The notes under the pieces are model-generated. The model made no database searches. It was not told the origin of the DNA and saw only the letters and a program-made list of their open reading frames with translations. A stretch of DNA of 64,000 nt, from contig CAMPEQ010000011.1 of NCBI GenBank assembly GCA_946803585.1, positions 186,001-250,000 on the forward strand, given 5' to 3'. This document shows, piece after piece, positions 45,010-53,570 of this stretch (position 1 is its first letter; the number at the start of each line of letters is the position of its first letter). The DNA is from an uncultured Actinomycetes bacterium (GTDB lineage Bacteria > Actinomycetota > Actinomycetes > S36-B12 > UBA10799). A program made the translations under genes and the position numbers.

Positions 45010-46027
45010 CACAGCCGTGCCGGTCGAGCTCAAGGCCAAGGATTTCAAGAGCGACCAGGAGATCCGCTGGTGTCCTGGCTGTGGTGACTACGCGGTCCTT
45101 GCGGCTGTTCAGGCCTTCCTCCCCGAGTTGGGTATTCCGCGGGAGAACATCTGCTTCATCTCCGGCATCGGTTGCTCATCGCGCTTTCCCTACTACTTGA
45201 CGACCTACGGGATGCACTCGATCCACGGGCGCGCCCCGGCTATTGCAACCGGACTGGCGACCTCTCGCGAGGATCTGTCGGTATGGGTCGTGACCGGCGA
45301 TGGCGATGCGCTGTCGATTGGCGGAAACCACTTGATTCACGCGTTGCGGCGCAATGTGAATCTCAAGATCTTGCTATTCAATAACCGGATTTACGGTTTG
45401 ACCAAAGGGCAGTATTCGCCTACGTCAGAGGTTGGCAAGATCACGAAATCGACGCCGATGGGGTCACTGGACTATCCGTTCAATCCCCTGTCTGTCGCGC
45501 TCGGCGCGGAGGCCACTTTTGTTGCGCGCACGATTGATTCCGACCGCAAGCACCTGACCAGTGTGCTGCGGGCAGCTGCGGCCCACGAGGGTAGTGCGCT
45601 GGTGGAGATCTACCAGAACTGCAATATCTTCAATGACAACGCCTTCGCTCTACTCAAGGAGCCCGAGTCGCGTGAGGACGAGCTGATCCGACTCGTCGAC
45701 GGCGAACCGATTGTCTTTGGCGCGCAAGGTGAGCACTGTGTGGTTCGCAATGCCCACGGTGGACTGCGTATCGCTGAGACCGCTGATGTCGCCGCAGACC
45801 AGATCGTTGTCCACGATGTGGGCTCGCCAGATACCGCGACGGCGTTTGCACTGACTCGGCTTTCTGACCCGGAGACCTTGCATCACACCCCGATCGGTGT
45901 CCTACGCAGCGTCGAGCGGCCAAGCTATGACCGGCTGATGAGCGAGCAGATGACACAGGCAGCGGCGAACGGTCCTGGCGATCTACAGTCACTCATTTCG
46001 GGTGCCGATACTTGGACTATTGAGTAA
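45002..46027 (+). CDS. korB: 2-oxoglutarate:ferredoxin oxidoreductase, beta subunit
   Basis: 341 residues from the ATG at 45002. CPGCGDYAVL provides Cys ligands for the 4Fe-4S cluster with CSSR further on, and GDGDALSIGGNH...LLFNN is the thiamine diphosphate/Mg binding motif. It carries the active site of the enzyme and passes electrons to ferredoxin. Its C-terminal extension of about 100 residues is as in other actinobacterial KorB. Translationally coupled to korA. Confidence 0.94.
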   Translation: MSDTAVPVELKAKDFKSDQEIRWCPGCGDYAVLAAVQAFLPELGIPRENICFISGIGCSSRFPYYLTTYGMHSIHGRAPAIATGLATSREDLSVWVVTGDGDALSIGGNHLIHALRRNVNLKILLFNNRIYGLTKGQYSPTSEVGKITKSTPMGSLDYPFNPLSVALGAEATFVARTIDSDRKHLTSVLRAAAAHEGSALVEIYQNCNIFNDNAFALLKEPESREDELIRLVDGEPIVFGAQGEHCVVRNAHGGLRIAETADVAADQIVVHDVGSPDTATAFALTRLSDPETLHHTPIGVLRSVERPSYDRLMSEQMTQAAANGPGDLQSLISGADTWTIE

Positions 46028-46053
46028 CAGCTCTCTTCGCTGAGGCCGCTCCA

Positions 46054-46069
46054 TCGCTTCGTTAAGCGA
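46054..46069 (+). terminator. Weak hairpin after korB
   Basis: TCGCTT-CGTT-AAGCGA forms a 6-bp stem 26 bases after the korB stop. No T tract follows, so an intrinsic terminator is possible but weakly supported. Confidence 0.3.
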
Positions 46070-46089
46070 CTCCACCACTGTCCACACCT

Positions 46090-46105
46090 TCGAATATATG
46101 TTCGA
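46090..46105. promoter_or_regulatory. LexA SOS box
   Basis: TCGAATATATGTTCGA matches the mycobacterial/Gram-positive SOS consensus TCGAAC-N4-GTTCGA at 11 of 12 fixed positions. It overlaps a possible -35 (TTCGAC, 46101-46106), with a -10-like TAGGGT 19 bases further on. In M. tuberculosis several 13E12-family genes are LexA-controlled, and the gene behind this site belongs to that family. Confidence 0.68.
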
Positions 46106-46139
46106 CTCTTTTCGCTATTTCAGGGTAGGGTTTACCTAT

Positions 46140-46271
46140 GAGAAACGGAGATCGAACCGGCGGTCCGAACAGCGAATTTCCCTTATGTTGCAGGGGTTTT
46201 TGCAGTTCTACTGATCGCGGTAAGAGCCTGGGAGTCGACCTGATCGGTTGAGGTCTCGGGCTCCGTTTCTC
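46140..46271 (+). other. Structured 5' leader of the HNH gene closed by an 11-bp inverted repeat
   Basis: GAGAAACGGAG (46140-46150) is exactly complementary to CTCCGTTTCTC (46261-46271). Inside, AACCG pairs with CGGTT next to the closing stem, and TGCAGGGGTTTTTGCA forms a small hairpin. The element lies between the SOS promoter and the GTG start, so it should be transcribed as a 132-base folded leader. No known RNA family is assigned. Confidence 0.45.
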
Positions 46272-46310
46272 TCTCGTAATCCGTGCTTGATATCGGGAGG
46301 GGTGGTGGCA

Positions 46311-47642
46311 GTGGTGTCGGCAACGATCGAGACTCGAACGCGTGCGGCTACCGTTCCCGCCGCCCTTGCTGAACTCGACCGCCAGCTTGCATCTATCTCC
46401 TCCGCCGACGTCCACCCAACTGAGGCCCGAGCAGTCGTCGCCCGACTCGCCAGCTTGCGCAACCAGATCGACGCTCTCGACGTTGAGGTGATCGGTTCGG
46501 TCGATCGATCCGGTCAGTGGCAGATCGACGGCTCTCGTAGTGTCAACGCCTGGGTCAGGACGGTCTCGGAATCCACTCGCGCCTCGGCAAGCAATCGACT
46601 TCACGCTGCACGTATCAGTGAGTCAGCACCTGAGCTCGCGACGACGTTTCGGGCGGGGAAGACCAGCCTGGACCACGTCACCGTCGTGGCGCGGGCCGCT
46701 TCAGCGTCGCAGGCTCGAGAGGAGTCACTACCCGAGGCGGATGGGATCTTCGCTCGGCTGGCATCGCGGACCACTCCCGATCACCTCAAACGAGCTGTCG
46801 ATCGGTGGGCCGATTTGATCGATGCCCAGGCGGCTACCGAGGAGTTCTCCAAGCGGGCCGAGAAGGCAAACCTGCACGTGTCCACGACGATGGATCGGAT
46901 GGTCCGGGTTCAAGGTCTCCTCGATGCCGAGACCGGGGCCGCGTTCTTGGCAGCCCTCGACGCTACCCGTGACAAGCTGTACCGGACCCGCAATGAGGCC
47001 GGTGAATCGGCACCCAACGCCCGCGCGGCAGGGCGCTTGGTTTCTCAACAGAACGTTGATGCATTGCGACAGCTCCTCAACCTCGCGACCGCACACCCAG
47101 ATATGGCCACCGGCACGGGCGGAGTTCCCGTCCATATCGCCGTGACCACAACTCTAGAAGCGCTGAAGATCGATTTAGCGGCAGCGACCGATTCGCATGG
47201 GACCGCGGCTACAGCTAGCGAGGCCGATGGCAAGCTTACGGATCCGTATGGCGGCAAACCCCCGGTACTTTCAGGGGCCGGCGATTGCGTCGGAATAGGA
47301 GTCCAGATCCCAGCAGCCACCGCCCGTCGACTCGCCTGCGACGCGGAGATCCTGCCGATCGTCATGAACTCTAGATCACAGATTCTCGACGTCGGTCGAC
47401 GCACGCGGGTGATCAGTTCGGCGCTGCGACTCGCTATCGAACTACGGGATGAACACTGCCGATTTCCTCGTTGTGACGCACCAATACAAGAGATTCACCA
47501 CCTCATATTCTGGGCAAATGGCGGACCGACGAATCAATCAAACTTGGCGGGACTCTGTCGTCACCATCACCACACCGTCCATGAACGCGGGTTCACTCTG
47601 ACCGGTGACGCGAACCATGACCTTATCCTCACTCCTCCGTAA
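46311..47642 (+). CDS. DUF222-HNH endonuclease-domain protein (13E12 repeat family)
   Basis: About 443 residues. The GTG at 46311 is chosen because GGGAGGGG ends about ten bases before it; further GTGs flank it. An N-terminal DUF222 helical domain (about 10-300) is followed by a Ser/Ala linker and an HNH nuclease domain: CRFPRCDAPIQEIHHLIFWANGGP then NLAGLCRHHHHTVHERGF, with the Cys and His ligands intact. These proteins form large actinobacterial families, often SOS-induced, whose targets are unknown. A LexA box lies 205 bp upstream. Confidence 0.87.
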   Translation: MVSATIETRTRAATVPAALAELDRQLASISSADVHPTEARAVVARLASLRNQIDALDVEVIGSVDRSGQWQIDGSRSVNAWVRTVSESTRASASNRLHAARISESAPELATTFRAGKTSLDHVTVVARAASASQAREESLPEADGIFARLASRTTPDHLKRAVDRWADLIDAQAATEEFSKRAEKANLHVSTTMDRMVRVQGLLDAETGAAFLAALDATRDKLYRTRNEAGESAPNARAAGRLVSQQNVDALRQLLNLATAHPDMATGTGGVPVHIAVTTTLEALKIDLAAATDSHGTAATASEADGKLTDPYGGKPPVLSGAGDCVGIGVQIPAATARRLACDAEILPIVMNSRSQILDVGRRTRVISSALRLAIELRDEHCRFPRCDAPIQEIHHLIFWANGGPTNQSNLAGLCRHHHHTVHERGFTLTGDANHDLILTPP

Positions 47643-47731
47643 GCCCGCGCTAGGGACTTACCAGAGAGGGCCGCCAACCATGAGCTTCTCAAAGGGATGC
47701 ACGGCTCGATAGCTATCCGCTGGTTGCGGCC

Positions 47732-48427
47732 TTAGAAGTTCCACACCTCGACCTTGAGCGCAGCCGCGAGCCCTAGTTCCTCGCCCGACTGCGCGAACAT
47801 CATCCGCATGAACTCCGGGTCGGCCATCGGGTGGTCTCCGAGACCTTCGAGGTAGGCCTTGTGCTCGGACAGGGATTCGATCGCCTTGTCAACACCGGCG
47901 CTGACGTCGAGCAGATGAGTCGCGTCCGGCGATCCGGCGACGAGCACGGTTTTGACACTATGTGGCTCAGTTCCTGGGAATACCCAGCGGTTCCCAGCGT
48001 CGGCGACGGCATCGAGTGCTGCCGAACCGACGTTACGGTGATCGGCGCTGTTGCGAGTGCCCGGACCCCAGGTCTCGCGGTGGTTGAACAGCAGCACAGT
48101 CTGTGGCTTGTGTTTGCGGATTGCCTCAACGAAGTCACGCCGGATGGACAGATCGTTCGGAATGGTGCCGTCGGGGTAGGCCAGGAACTCCACAACGTCG
48201 ACACCGACAACGGCAGCGCTGGCACGTTGCTCGGCTTCTCGCAGCGCACCAGATTCGCTAGGGTCGATGCCATCGATACCGGCTTCACCACGACTTGCCA
48301 GCAGGTAGCGGCAGTCGATGTCGGCTGCGGTCCAGAGCGCAACTGCTGCCGCAGCGCCATATTCGATGTCGTCGGGATGAGCGACAATTGCTAGAACAGA
48401 ATCCGGGGTGTGCTCAAGGATCTCCAT
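47732..48427 (-). CDS. PIG-L family deacetylase
   Basis: About 231 residues from the ATG at 48427 (frame open to 48475). The AHPDD metal-binding motif at about 14-18 and the later SADHRNV are typical of the GlcNAc-PI de-N-acetylase fold. It resembles the general PIG-L group more than MshB or Mca of mycothiol metabolism, which have different flanking motifs, but a role with sugar or thiol conjugates cannot be excluded. Convergent with the HNH gene. Confidence 0.85.
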   Translation of the reverse strand: MEILEHTPDSVLAIVAHPDDIEYGAAAAVALWTAADIDCRYLLASRGEAGIDGIDPSESGALREAEQRASAAVVGVDVVEFLAYPDGTIPNDLSIRRDFVEAIRKHKPQTVLLFNHRETWGPGTRNSADHRNVGSAALDAVADAGNRWVFPGTEPHSVKTVLVAGSPDATHLLDVSAGVDKAIESLSEHKAYLEGLGDHPMADPEFMRMMFAQSGEELGLAAALKVEVWNF

Positions 48428-48578
48428 TTGTGACACTCTGCCGTGCGCCTTGGTTGCCTCCTGAAGCGGGGCCACCCGTTGTGGATCGGACGCCGGTCCC
48501 GATCCCCGGACCTGACATCAACTACCGCCTCTCTCAAGTCAGCTTGGGTGACGACCAAAACGGGATAGCGTCCGCGAT

Positions 48579-49937
48579 ATGGGTGACAACGACGACATAT
48601 CGCCAGCGCCACTACCCGAACCTGCCCAGGATTCGCCGCCGACGCCTCAGCTTGGGTCGTTCGACAGTCCAGAGCGCACCGCCCTAGCTGATCTCACGGC
48701 AGACTTCACCCGTCGCGAGATCGTCCCCGAACTGCAGGGCTGGGAAGATCGCGGCGAGATTCCTCGTTCACTGCATCGGTTGGCTGCCCAGCTCGGGTTG
48801 CTGGGCATCAACTATCCCGAGGAGGTCGGCGGCGTCGGCGGTAGCTCGATCGATGTCACGGTCGTGACGGAGGCGATTCTGACCTCAGGGGGCTCCGGAG
48901 GTCTATTTGCGGGGCTGTTCAGCCACGGGATTGCAATCCCGCACATTGTGGATGCGGCCACCCGAGCCCGGTCCACCGGAGACCTCGCCACTGCAGAGCT
49001 ACTCCTGGACACCTGGGTTCGTCCGGTACTTGCCGGAGAGAAGGTTGCTGCGCTTGGTGTTACGGAGCCCGACGGCGGATCAGATGTTGCATCATTGCGG
49101 ACTCGAGCCGTCCAGGTTGGCAAGTCATCGGATACCCCGGATCACTCAGACCGAACTCGCGAAAGCGCGCGACGAGGCGACAGCGATAGCGGCAGCAGCA
49201 GCGGCACCAGCAGCGGCGATAGCGCCATCGGCAGTGGCTGGGTGATCAACGGCGCAAAGACCTACATCACCTCAGGCGCCCGTGCCGATGTGGTCGTGAT
49301 TGCCGCTCGGACTGGGGGACCTGGCGCCTCCGGGGTCGCACTATTCGCAGTCGACACGTCGTTGCCTGGCTTTGAGGTAACTCGACGGCTGAACAAGATG
49401 GGCTGGCACTGCAGCGACACGGCGGAGCTATCGCTGGTTGATGTACGCGTCCCACACAGTGCGCTGCTAACGCCAGATGCAGGTGGCGGGTTCGCATCGC
49501 TGGCTCGACACTTCGCCATCGAGCGCCTCTCATTGGCGACGATGGCCTACAGCACAGCGCAACGGTGTCTGGATCTCACAGTCGATTGGACGCGGTCACG
49601 AGAGACGTTTGGACGGCCACTTCTTCAGCGTCAGGTAGTTCGACACAACCTCGTCGAGATGCACCGCCAGATCGAGGTGGCGCGCACCTACGCGCGTTCG
49701 GTTGCAGCCCGCAATGCCCACGGTGAGGGCGTCCTACTCGAAGCGATTCTCGCCAAGAACACGGCCGTTGCTGCCTGTGACTACGTGGTCGATCAAGCGG
49801 TGCAACTACACGGCGGGATGGGGTACATTCACGGCACTGAAGTCGAGCGACACTACCGCGACTCCAAGGTGCTAGCCATCGGCGGCGGAGCAACCGAAGT
49901 GATGAACGACCTAGCCGCCAAACTACTCGGCTGGTGA
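48579..49937 (+). CDS. Acyl-CoA dehydrogenase with unusual Ser/Gly insertion
   Basis: 452 residues with the three-domain acyl-CoA dehydrogenase fold. GVTEPDGGSDVASLRTRA starts the FAD-binding middle domain, INGAKTYITSGARAD follows, and the C-terminus has QLHGGMGYIHGTEVERHYRD. Between RTRAVQVG and GWVINGAKTYIT, where the family normally has a short turn, there are about 40 extra residues rich in Ser, Gly and Asp (positions 179-219). The flavoenzyme catalyses alpha-beta dehydrogenation of an acyl-CoA; chain length is unknown. The stop overlaps the start of the protease gene (GTGA). Confidence 0.92.
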   Translation: MGDNDDISPAPLPEPAQDSPPTPQLGSFDSPERTALADLTADFTRREIVPELQGWEDRGEIPRSLHRLAAQLGLLGINYPEEVGGVGGSSIDVTVVTEAILTSGGSGGLFAGLFSHGIAIPHIVDAATRARSTGDLATAELLLDTWVRPVLAGEKVAALGVTEPDGGSDVASLRTRAVQVGKSSDTPDHSDRTRESARRGDSDSGSSSGTSSGDSAIGSGWVINGAKTYITSGARADVVVIAARTGGPGASGVALFAVDTSLPGFEVTRRLNKMGWHCSDTAELSLVDVRVPHSALLTPDAGGGFASLARHFAIERLSLATMAYSTAQRCLDLTVDWTRSRETFGRPLLQRQVVRHNLVEMHRQIEVARTYARSVAARNAHGEGVLLEAILAKNTAVAACDYVVDQAVQLHGGMGYIHGTEVERHYRDSKVLAIGGGATEVMNDLAAKLLGW

Positions 49938-50767
49938 CGGCAGATAGGCAACTGATGGATCGGCGCCGTGGTACCCGGGTGGCGACGCTCGTCCTACTCA
50001 GCCTCCTTGCACTGACGGTAACCCTCACCGGCTGTACCCGCAGCTACTTTGAATCTGGCACCGTGATCGGGGAACCGGTTGAGGCAGGCCTGTTCCCTTG
50101 GATGGCCTCAACCCAATATCGGGGGGTCGCGACCTGTGGCGGAGCCCTCGTGGCACCCATGTGGGTTCTGAGCGCGAACCACTGTCACGAAGGACTGTTC
50201 GATGGCAACGCCAGCGACTGGAAGGTCCGCGTCGGATCGGTTGACCGCAAAGATGGTGGAGAACTGATCGAGGTTGCGGAGTTCGTTGACTACCCTGACG
50301 ATGAGGTCGACCTCGCGCTACTACGCCTCAAGACGGCATCAACAGTGGAACCAGTCGGCCTGATTCCCACCGATGAGGTTGCGCCCTACGAGCTTGGCTC
50401 CCGGGCAATCACCATGGGGTGGGGGGCGGCAAACATGATCGGCACTCCAGCGCAGTTCCTTGACTGGACGCCCCAAGAAACCACCGCGAATGACTCCTGC
50501 GACGGCGGAGAGGACGGGGTCTTCTGCGGCGGCCGACCGGGTGGAGGAGGATCGGGAACCTGCTCCTTCGATTCCGGCGGGCCCTACGTGTGGGCAGTCG
50601 ATCAGTTTGATGCCCTGGGGGTACCGCGTTCAACCCCCTACGTGGCGGGGACGCTACGCGGTCTCAACAACGACACCTGCGGGGTCCCAGGCCAGGATGA
50701 TGACTGGCAAAGTACGGGTGGGGAGTACGGCGAATGGATTCGCGAACAGATCGGGTCTAGCCCGTAA
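49934..50767 (+). CDS. Trypsin-like serine protease lipoprotein
   Basis: 277 residues from the GTG overlapping the upstream stop; ATG at 49955 is an alternative. The signal peptide ends in the lipobox LTGC, so the protein should be lipid-anchored outside. The catalytic triad is complete: His in SANHC, Asp in EVDLALLRL, Ser in CSFDSGGP (the usual GDSGGP reads FDSGGP). Six further Cys suggest disulfides. Probably a surface protease of the S1 family; target unknown. Confidence 0.87.
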   Translation: MTADRQLMDRRRGTRVATLVLLSLLALTVTLTGCTRSYFESGTVIGEPVEAGLFPWMASTQYRGVATCGGALVAPMWVLSANHCHEGLFDGNASDWKVRVGSVDRKDGGELIEVAEFVDYPDDEVDLALLRLKTASTVEPVGLIPTDEVAPYELGSRAITMGWGAANMIGTPAQFLDWTPQETTANDSCDGGEDGVFCGGRPGGGGSGTCSFDSGGPYVWAVDQFDALGVPRSTPYVAGTLRGLNNDTCGVPGQDDDWQSTGGEYGEWIREQIGSSP

Positions 50768-50769
50768 GG

Positions 50770-50872
50770 CTCAATCTTGCTCAGCCCTACTCGGACTCGG
50801 CCCTACATAACCTCGCTCAGCCTTACTCAGCCTCGCTCAGCCCTATTCAACCTCACTCAACCTCGCGAGCTA
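50770..50872. repeat. Imperfect short tandem repeats
   Basis: Between the convergent stops of the protease and polyprenyl synthase genes the DNA is a degenerate array of CTCAGCCT/CTAC-like units (CTCGCTCAGCC recurs twice). No coding capacity or clear terminator fold. Confidence 0.6.
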
Positions 50873-51862
50873 GTAAGTGCGGGTCACCACGTAGTCACAC
50901 AGTGCTTCAAGGGCGCCGCGGACGGGGCCCTCGGGAAGATTCGTAGCAGCGGCTCGCGCCTCGTCCGCCCAATACCTCGCAACAGCGCGTGCTTCATCGA
51001 GCTCTCGATGCTGAAGGATCAACCTGAGTGCTTCAGCATGTTCGACATCGTCGGGAAGCGGCCTGGAGAGCAGCTCCTGAAGTCGAGCATCGGCGGGATC
51101 AGTCGAGCGCAGGATCAACAACGCGGGAAGAGTGGCAATTCCCTCCCGCAGATCCGTGCCTTGGACCTTGCCCGACTCCTTGCCATCACTAGTCAGGTCA
51201 ACCAAGTCGTCGACTAGTTGGAATGCAACGCCGATTCGCTCGCCATAGCGAGTCATTGTCTCGACCGTCGCCTCGTCGCAGCCTGCGAACATCGCTCCGA
51301 ATCGGCCTGAGGTCGCGATCAGGGAGCCCGTCTTGTCGGCCAGGACGTCGAGGTGATGATCAACCCGGTCTGCGCCTTGCGCCGCTCCAACTGTCTCGTG
51401 AATCTGCCCTGTAACCAACCGTTCGAACGTCTTTGCCTGAATCCGAACCGCTTCTGGGCCCAAGTCAGCCAAGATGTCGGAGGCCCGCGCAAACAGGAAG
51501 TCACCAGTCAGAATCGCAACCGTGTTTCCCCAGCGAGCATTTGCCGACTCAGTACCGCGGCGCCGTAGAGATTCATCCATCACATCGTCGTGATACAGAG
51601 TTGCTAAGTGCGTAAGTTCGGCCACGACAGCGGCGTCGACTACCCCGGGATTCTGGGGGTCACCAAGGTTCGCGGCCAGCAAGGTGAGGAGCGGCCGAAA
51701 GCGCTTGCCGCCAGCTTCAACTAGGTGACTTGACGCCGAGTCAATGAAATCGTCGTCACTCTTGACGGCTTTGGCTAGGCGGGCCTCGACGTCGACTAAC
51801 CCGGCAGCAACGCTCGTGCTCAAGGCATCATCGCCTAAGTCGAAGCTGAGCAAGTCACTCAT
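50870..51862 (-). CDS. Long-chain polyprenyl diphosphate synthase (menaquinone side chain)
   Basis: 330 residues with both Asp-rich motifs, LYHDDVMDES and LVDDLVDLTSD, and the GKRFRP start of the family. It condenses isopentenyl diphosphate onto an allylic primer; product length cannot be read reliably. In actinobacteria a gene of this kind usually follows nuoN and makes the menaquinone tail, which fits its place 139 bp downstream of nuoN, so complex I and its quinone would be co-located. Confidence 0.92.
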   Translation of the reverse strand: MSDLLSFDLGDDALSTSVAAGLVDVEARLAKAVKSDDDFIDSASSHLVEAGGKRFRPLLTLLAANLGDPQNPGVVDAAVVAELTHLATLYHDDVMDESLRRRGTESANARWGNTVAILTGDFLFARASDILADLGPEAVRIQAKTFERLVTGQIHETVGAAQGADRVDHHLDVLADKTGSLIATSGRFGAMFAGCDEATVETMTRYGERIGVAFQLVDDLVDLTSDGKESGKVQGTDLREGIATLPALLILRSTDPADARLQELLSRPLPDDVEHAEALRLILQHRELDEARAVARYWADEARAAATNLPEGPVRGALEALCDYVVTRTY

Positions 51863-52001
51863 TTACCGTCTCGTCCTGTTCGCCATCGAAGATGTAACCC
51901 GCGATTCCAGACGTATCAACACGCCTGGGTAGGTCACGCTGCTAGCACCCATCTTCGCAGATCTCCGCAGCCGCACAATACGCGCGTTGTCATCACTGCG
52001 G

Positions 52002-53570
52002 CTATCGGACAAAGATTGACGCCTTCTCCGCCAAGTCCAGGAAGGGTTGCGGGAACACACCGAGCACAACGGTCATTGCTAGGCCGCTAGCAATCGCAAT
52101 CGCTGTGAATGCGCTTGGTACGACCACGGTCGGACCGTCCTCCTGCGGATCGGTGAAGAACATGATGACGATGACGCGCCCATAGAAGAACGCTGCCGTT
52201 GCACTTAGTATCACCGCGACCACGATGAGCCATCCAGCACCGCTGGCATATCCGGCTTCGAAGACGGCGAACTTCCCGATGAATCCACCCGTGAGTGGGA
52301 TCCCGGCGAAGCTGAGCAAGAAGACGGCAAAGGTTCCAGCGACCCACGGAGAGCGCTTTCCTAGGCCAGCCCACGACGACAGGTGGGTTGCCTCTCCAGT
52401 GGAATCGCGAACGAGAGTGACGACTCCGAACGCACCGATCGTCGAGACGCCGTATGCGAGCAGGTAGAACATTGCCGCCGCTAGGCCTGCTTCACTTGTC
52501 GCGATTACCGCGATCAACAGGAAGCCAGCATGGGCGATCGATGAGTAGGCGAGCATTCGCTTGATATCGGTCTGCGTAAGCGCCAGAACAGTACCGACCA
52601 GCATCGTGAGGATCGCGATAATCCAGAAAGCGGGTACCCAATCCCAGCGCAAGCCACCCAAGGCGACGTACATGATGCGCAGCAAGGCGCCAAATGCTGC
52701 GACCTTGACACACGACGCCATGAAACTGGTGATCGGCGTCGGTGATCCTTGGTAGACGTCAGGTGCCCATTGATGGAATGGCACCGCCGCCACCTTGAAC
52801 AACAGACCAACGCTGAGCAGGACAACGCCTGCGAGCAGTAGCCCGTTGGGTCCGGCTTGGTTCGTGATCGCGTCAGATATCCCGCCTAGATCCACTGTGC
52901 CCGCAAATCCGTAGAGCATGGCAGCGCCGTAGATGAAGAAACCGGAACTAAATGCGCCCAGCAGGAAGTACTTCATTGCTGCTTCTTGGCTGAGCAAACG
53001 TCGACGACGAGCGATCCCAGCCATCAGGTACAGCGGCAGCGACATGACCTCGAGGCCAACAAATAGGATCAACAGATCTGTGCCGGAGACAAAGATCAGC
53101 ATGCCGGTGACGCTGAACAGGAATAGCGGCCAGACCTCGGTGGTCAGCCATCCGCGACGGGTGAACTCGCGCTCGTCCTCGCTACCGGGTAGTGCATTGG
53201 CACGGGCAGCGAATGCGTCGCCAGCTGGATCAGCGTCGCGTTCGGCAATCAATAGAGCCGCCATGATCGCCAGCACGAGAATAGTGCCTTGTAGGAACAG
53301 CGCGGGTCCGTCGACTGCGATGGATCCACCGCCTGCAAGCGATCGAATCCCGGATAGCCCTGCCACCAAGATGAAGGCCGCGATGAGGGTTCCAAAGACC
53401 AAGAACAGTTGGACCGTCCGTCGTGCTGCCCGTGGCACGAACGCCTCCACGAGCACCGAGACAACCGCCATGCCGAACAACACAAACAGCGGCAGTAGGT
53501 AGCGATACTGCAGATCTGGAAGCTCCCAGCGAGTGACCTCGCCTAGACCTTGGGTTAGGAGTTCTGTCAT
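52002..53570 (-). CDS. nuoN: NADH-quinone oxidoreductase subunit N
   Basis: 522 residues, about fourteen membrane helices, antiporter-like subunit of complex I. It carries the proton-channel pattern with a conserved Lys in the KYFLLGAFSSGFFIYG region and PFHQWAPDVYQGSPTPITSFMA. It translocates protons in the membrane arm. The ATG overlaps the nuoM stop as ATGA. Last nuo gene of the operon. Confidence 0.96.
   Translation of the reverse strand: MTELLTQGLGEVTRWELPDLQYRYLLPLFVLFGMAVVSVLVEAFVPRAARRTVQLFLVFGTLIAAFILVAGLSGIRSLAGGGSIAVDGPALFLQGTILVLAIMAALLIAERDADPAGDAFAARANALPGSEDEREFTRRGWLTTEVWPLFLFSVTGMLIFVSGTDLLILFVGLEVMSLPLYLMAGIARRRRLLSQEAAMKYFLLGAFSSGFFIYGAAMLYGFAGTVDLGGISDAITNQAGPNGLLLAGVVLLSVGLLFKVAAVPFHQWAPDVYQGSPTPITSFMASCVKVAAFGALLRIMYVALGGLRWDWVPAFWIIAILTMLVGTVLALTQTDIKRMLAYSSIAHAGFLLIAVIATSEAGLAAAMFYLLAYGVSTIGAFGVVTLVRDSTGEATHLSSWAGLGKRSPWVAGTFAVFLLSFAGIPLTGGFIGKFAVFEAGYASGAGWLIVVAVILSATAAFFYGRVIVIMFFTDPQEDGPTVVVPSAFTAIAIASGLAMTVVLGVFPQPFLDLAEKASIFVR

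Noticed and set aside
46062-46604. Minus-strand frame of 180 codons overlapping the HNH gene start
   Set aside because: Antisense to the SOS-box leader and DUF222 N-terminus; the translation has no recognisable domain.
46311-47642. HNH gene as part of a mobile element
   Set aside because: No terminal inverted repeats, transposase or target duplication seen; 13E12-like genes are commonly chromosomal repeats in actinobacteria.
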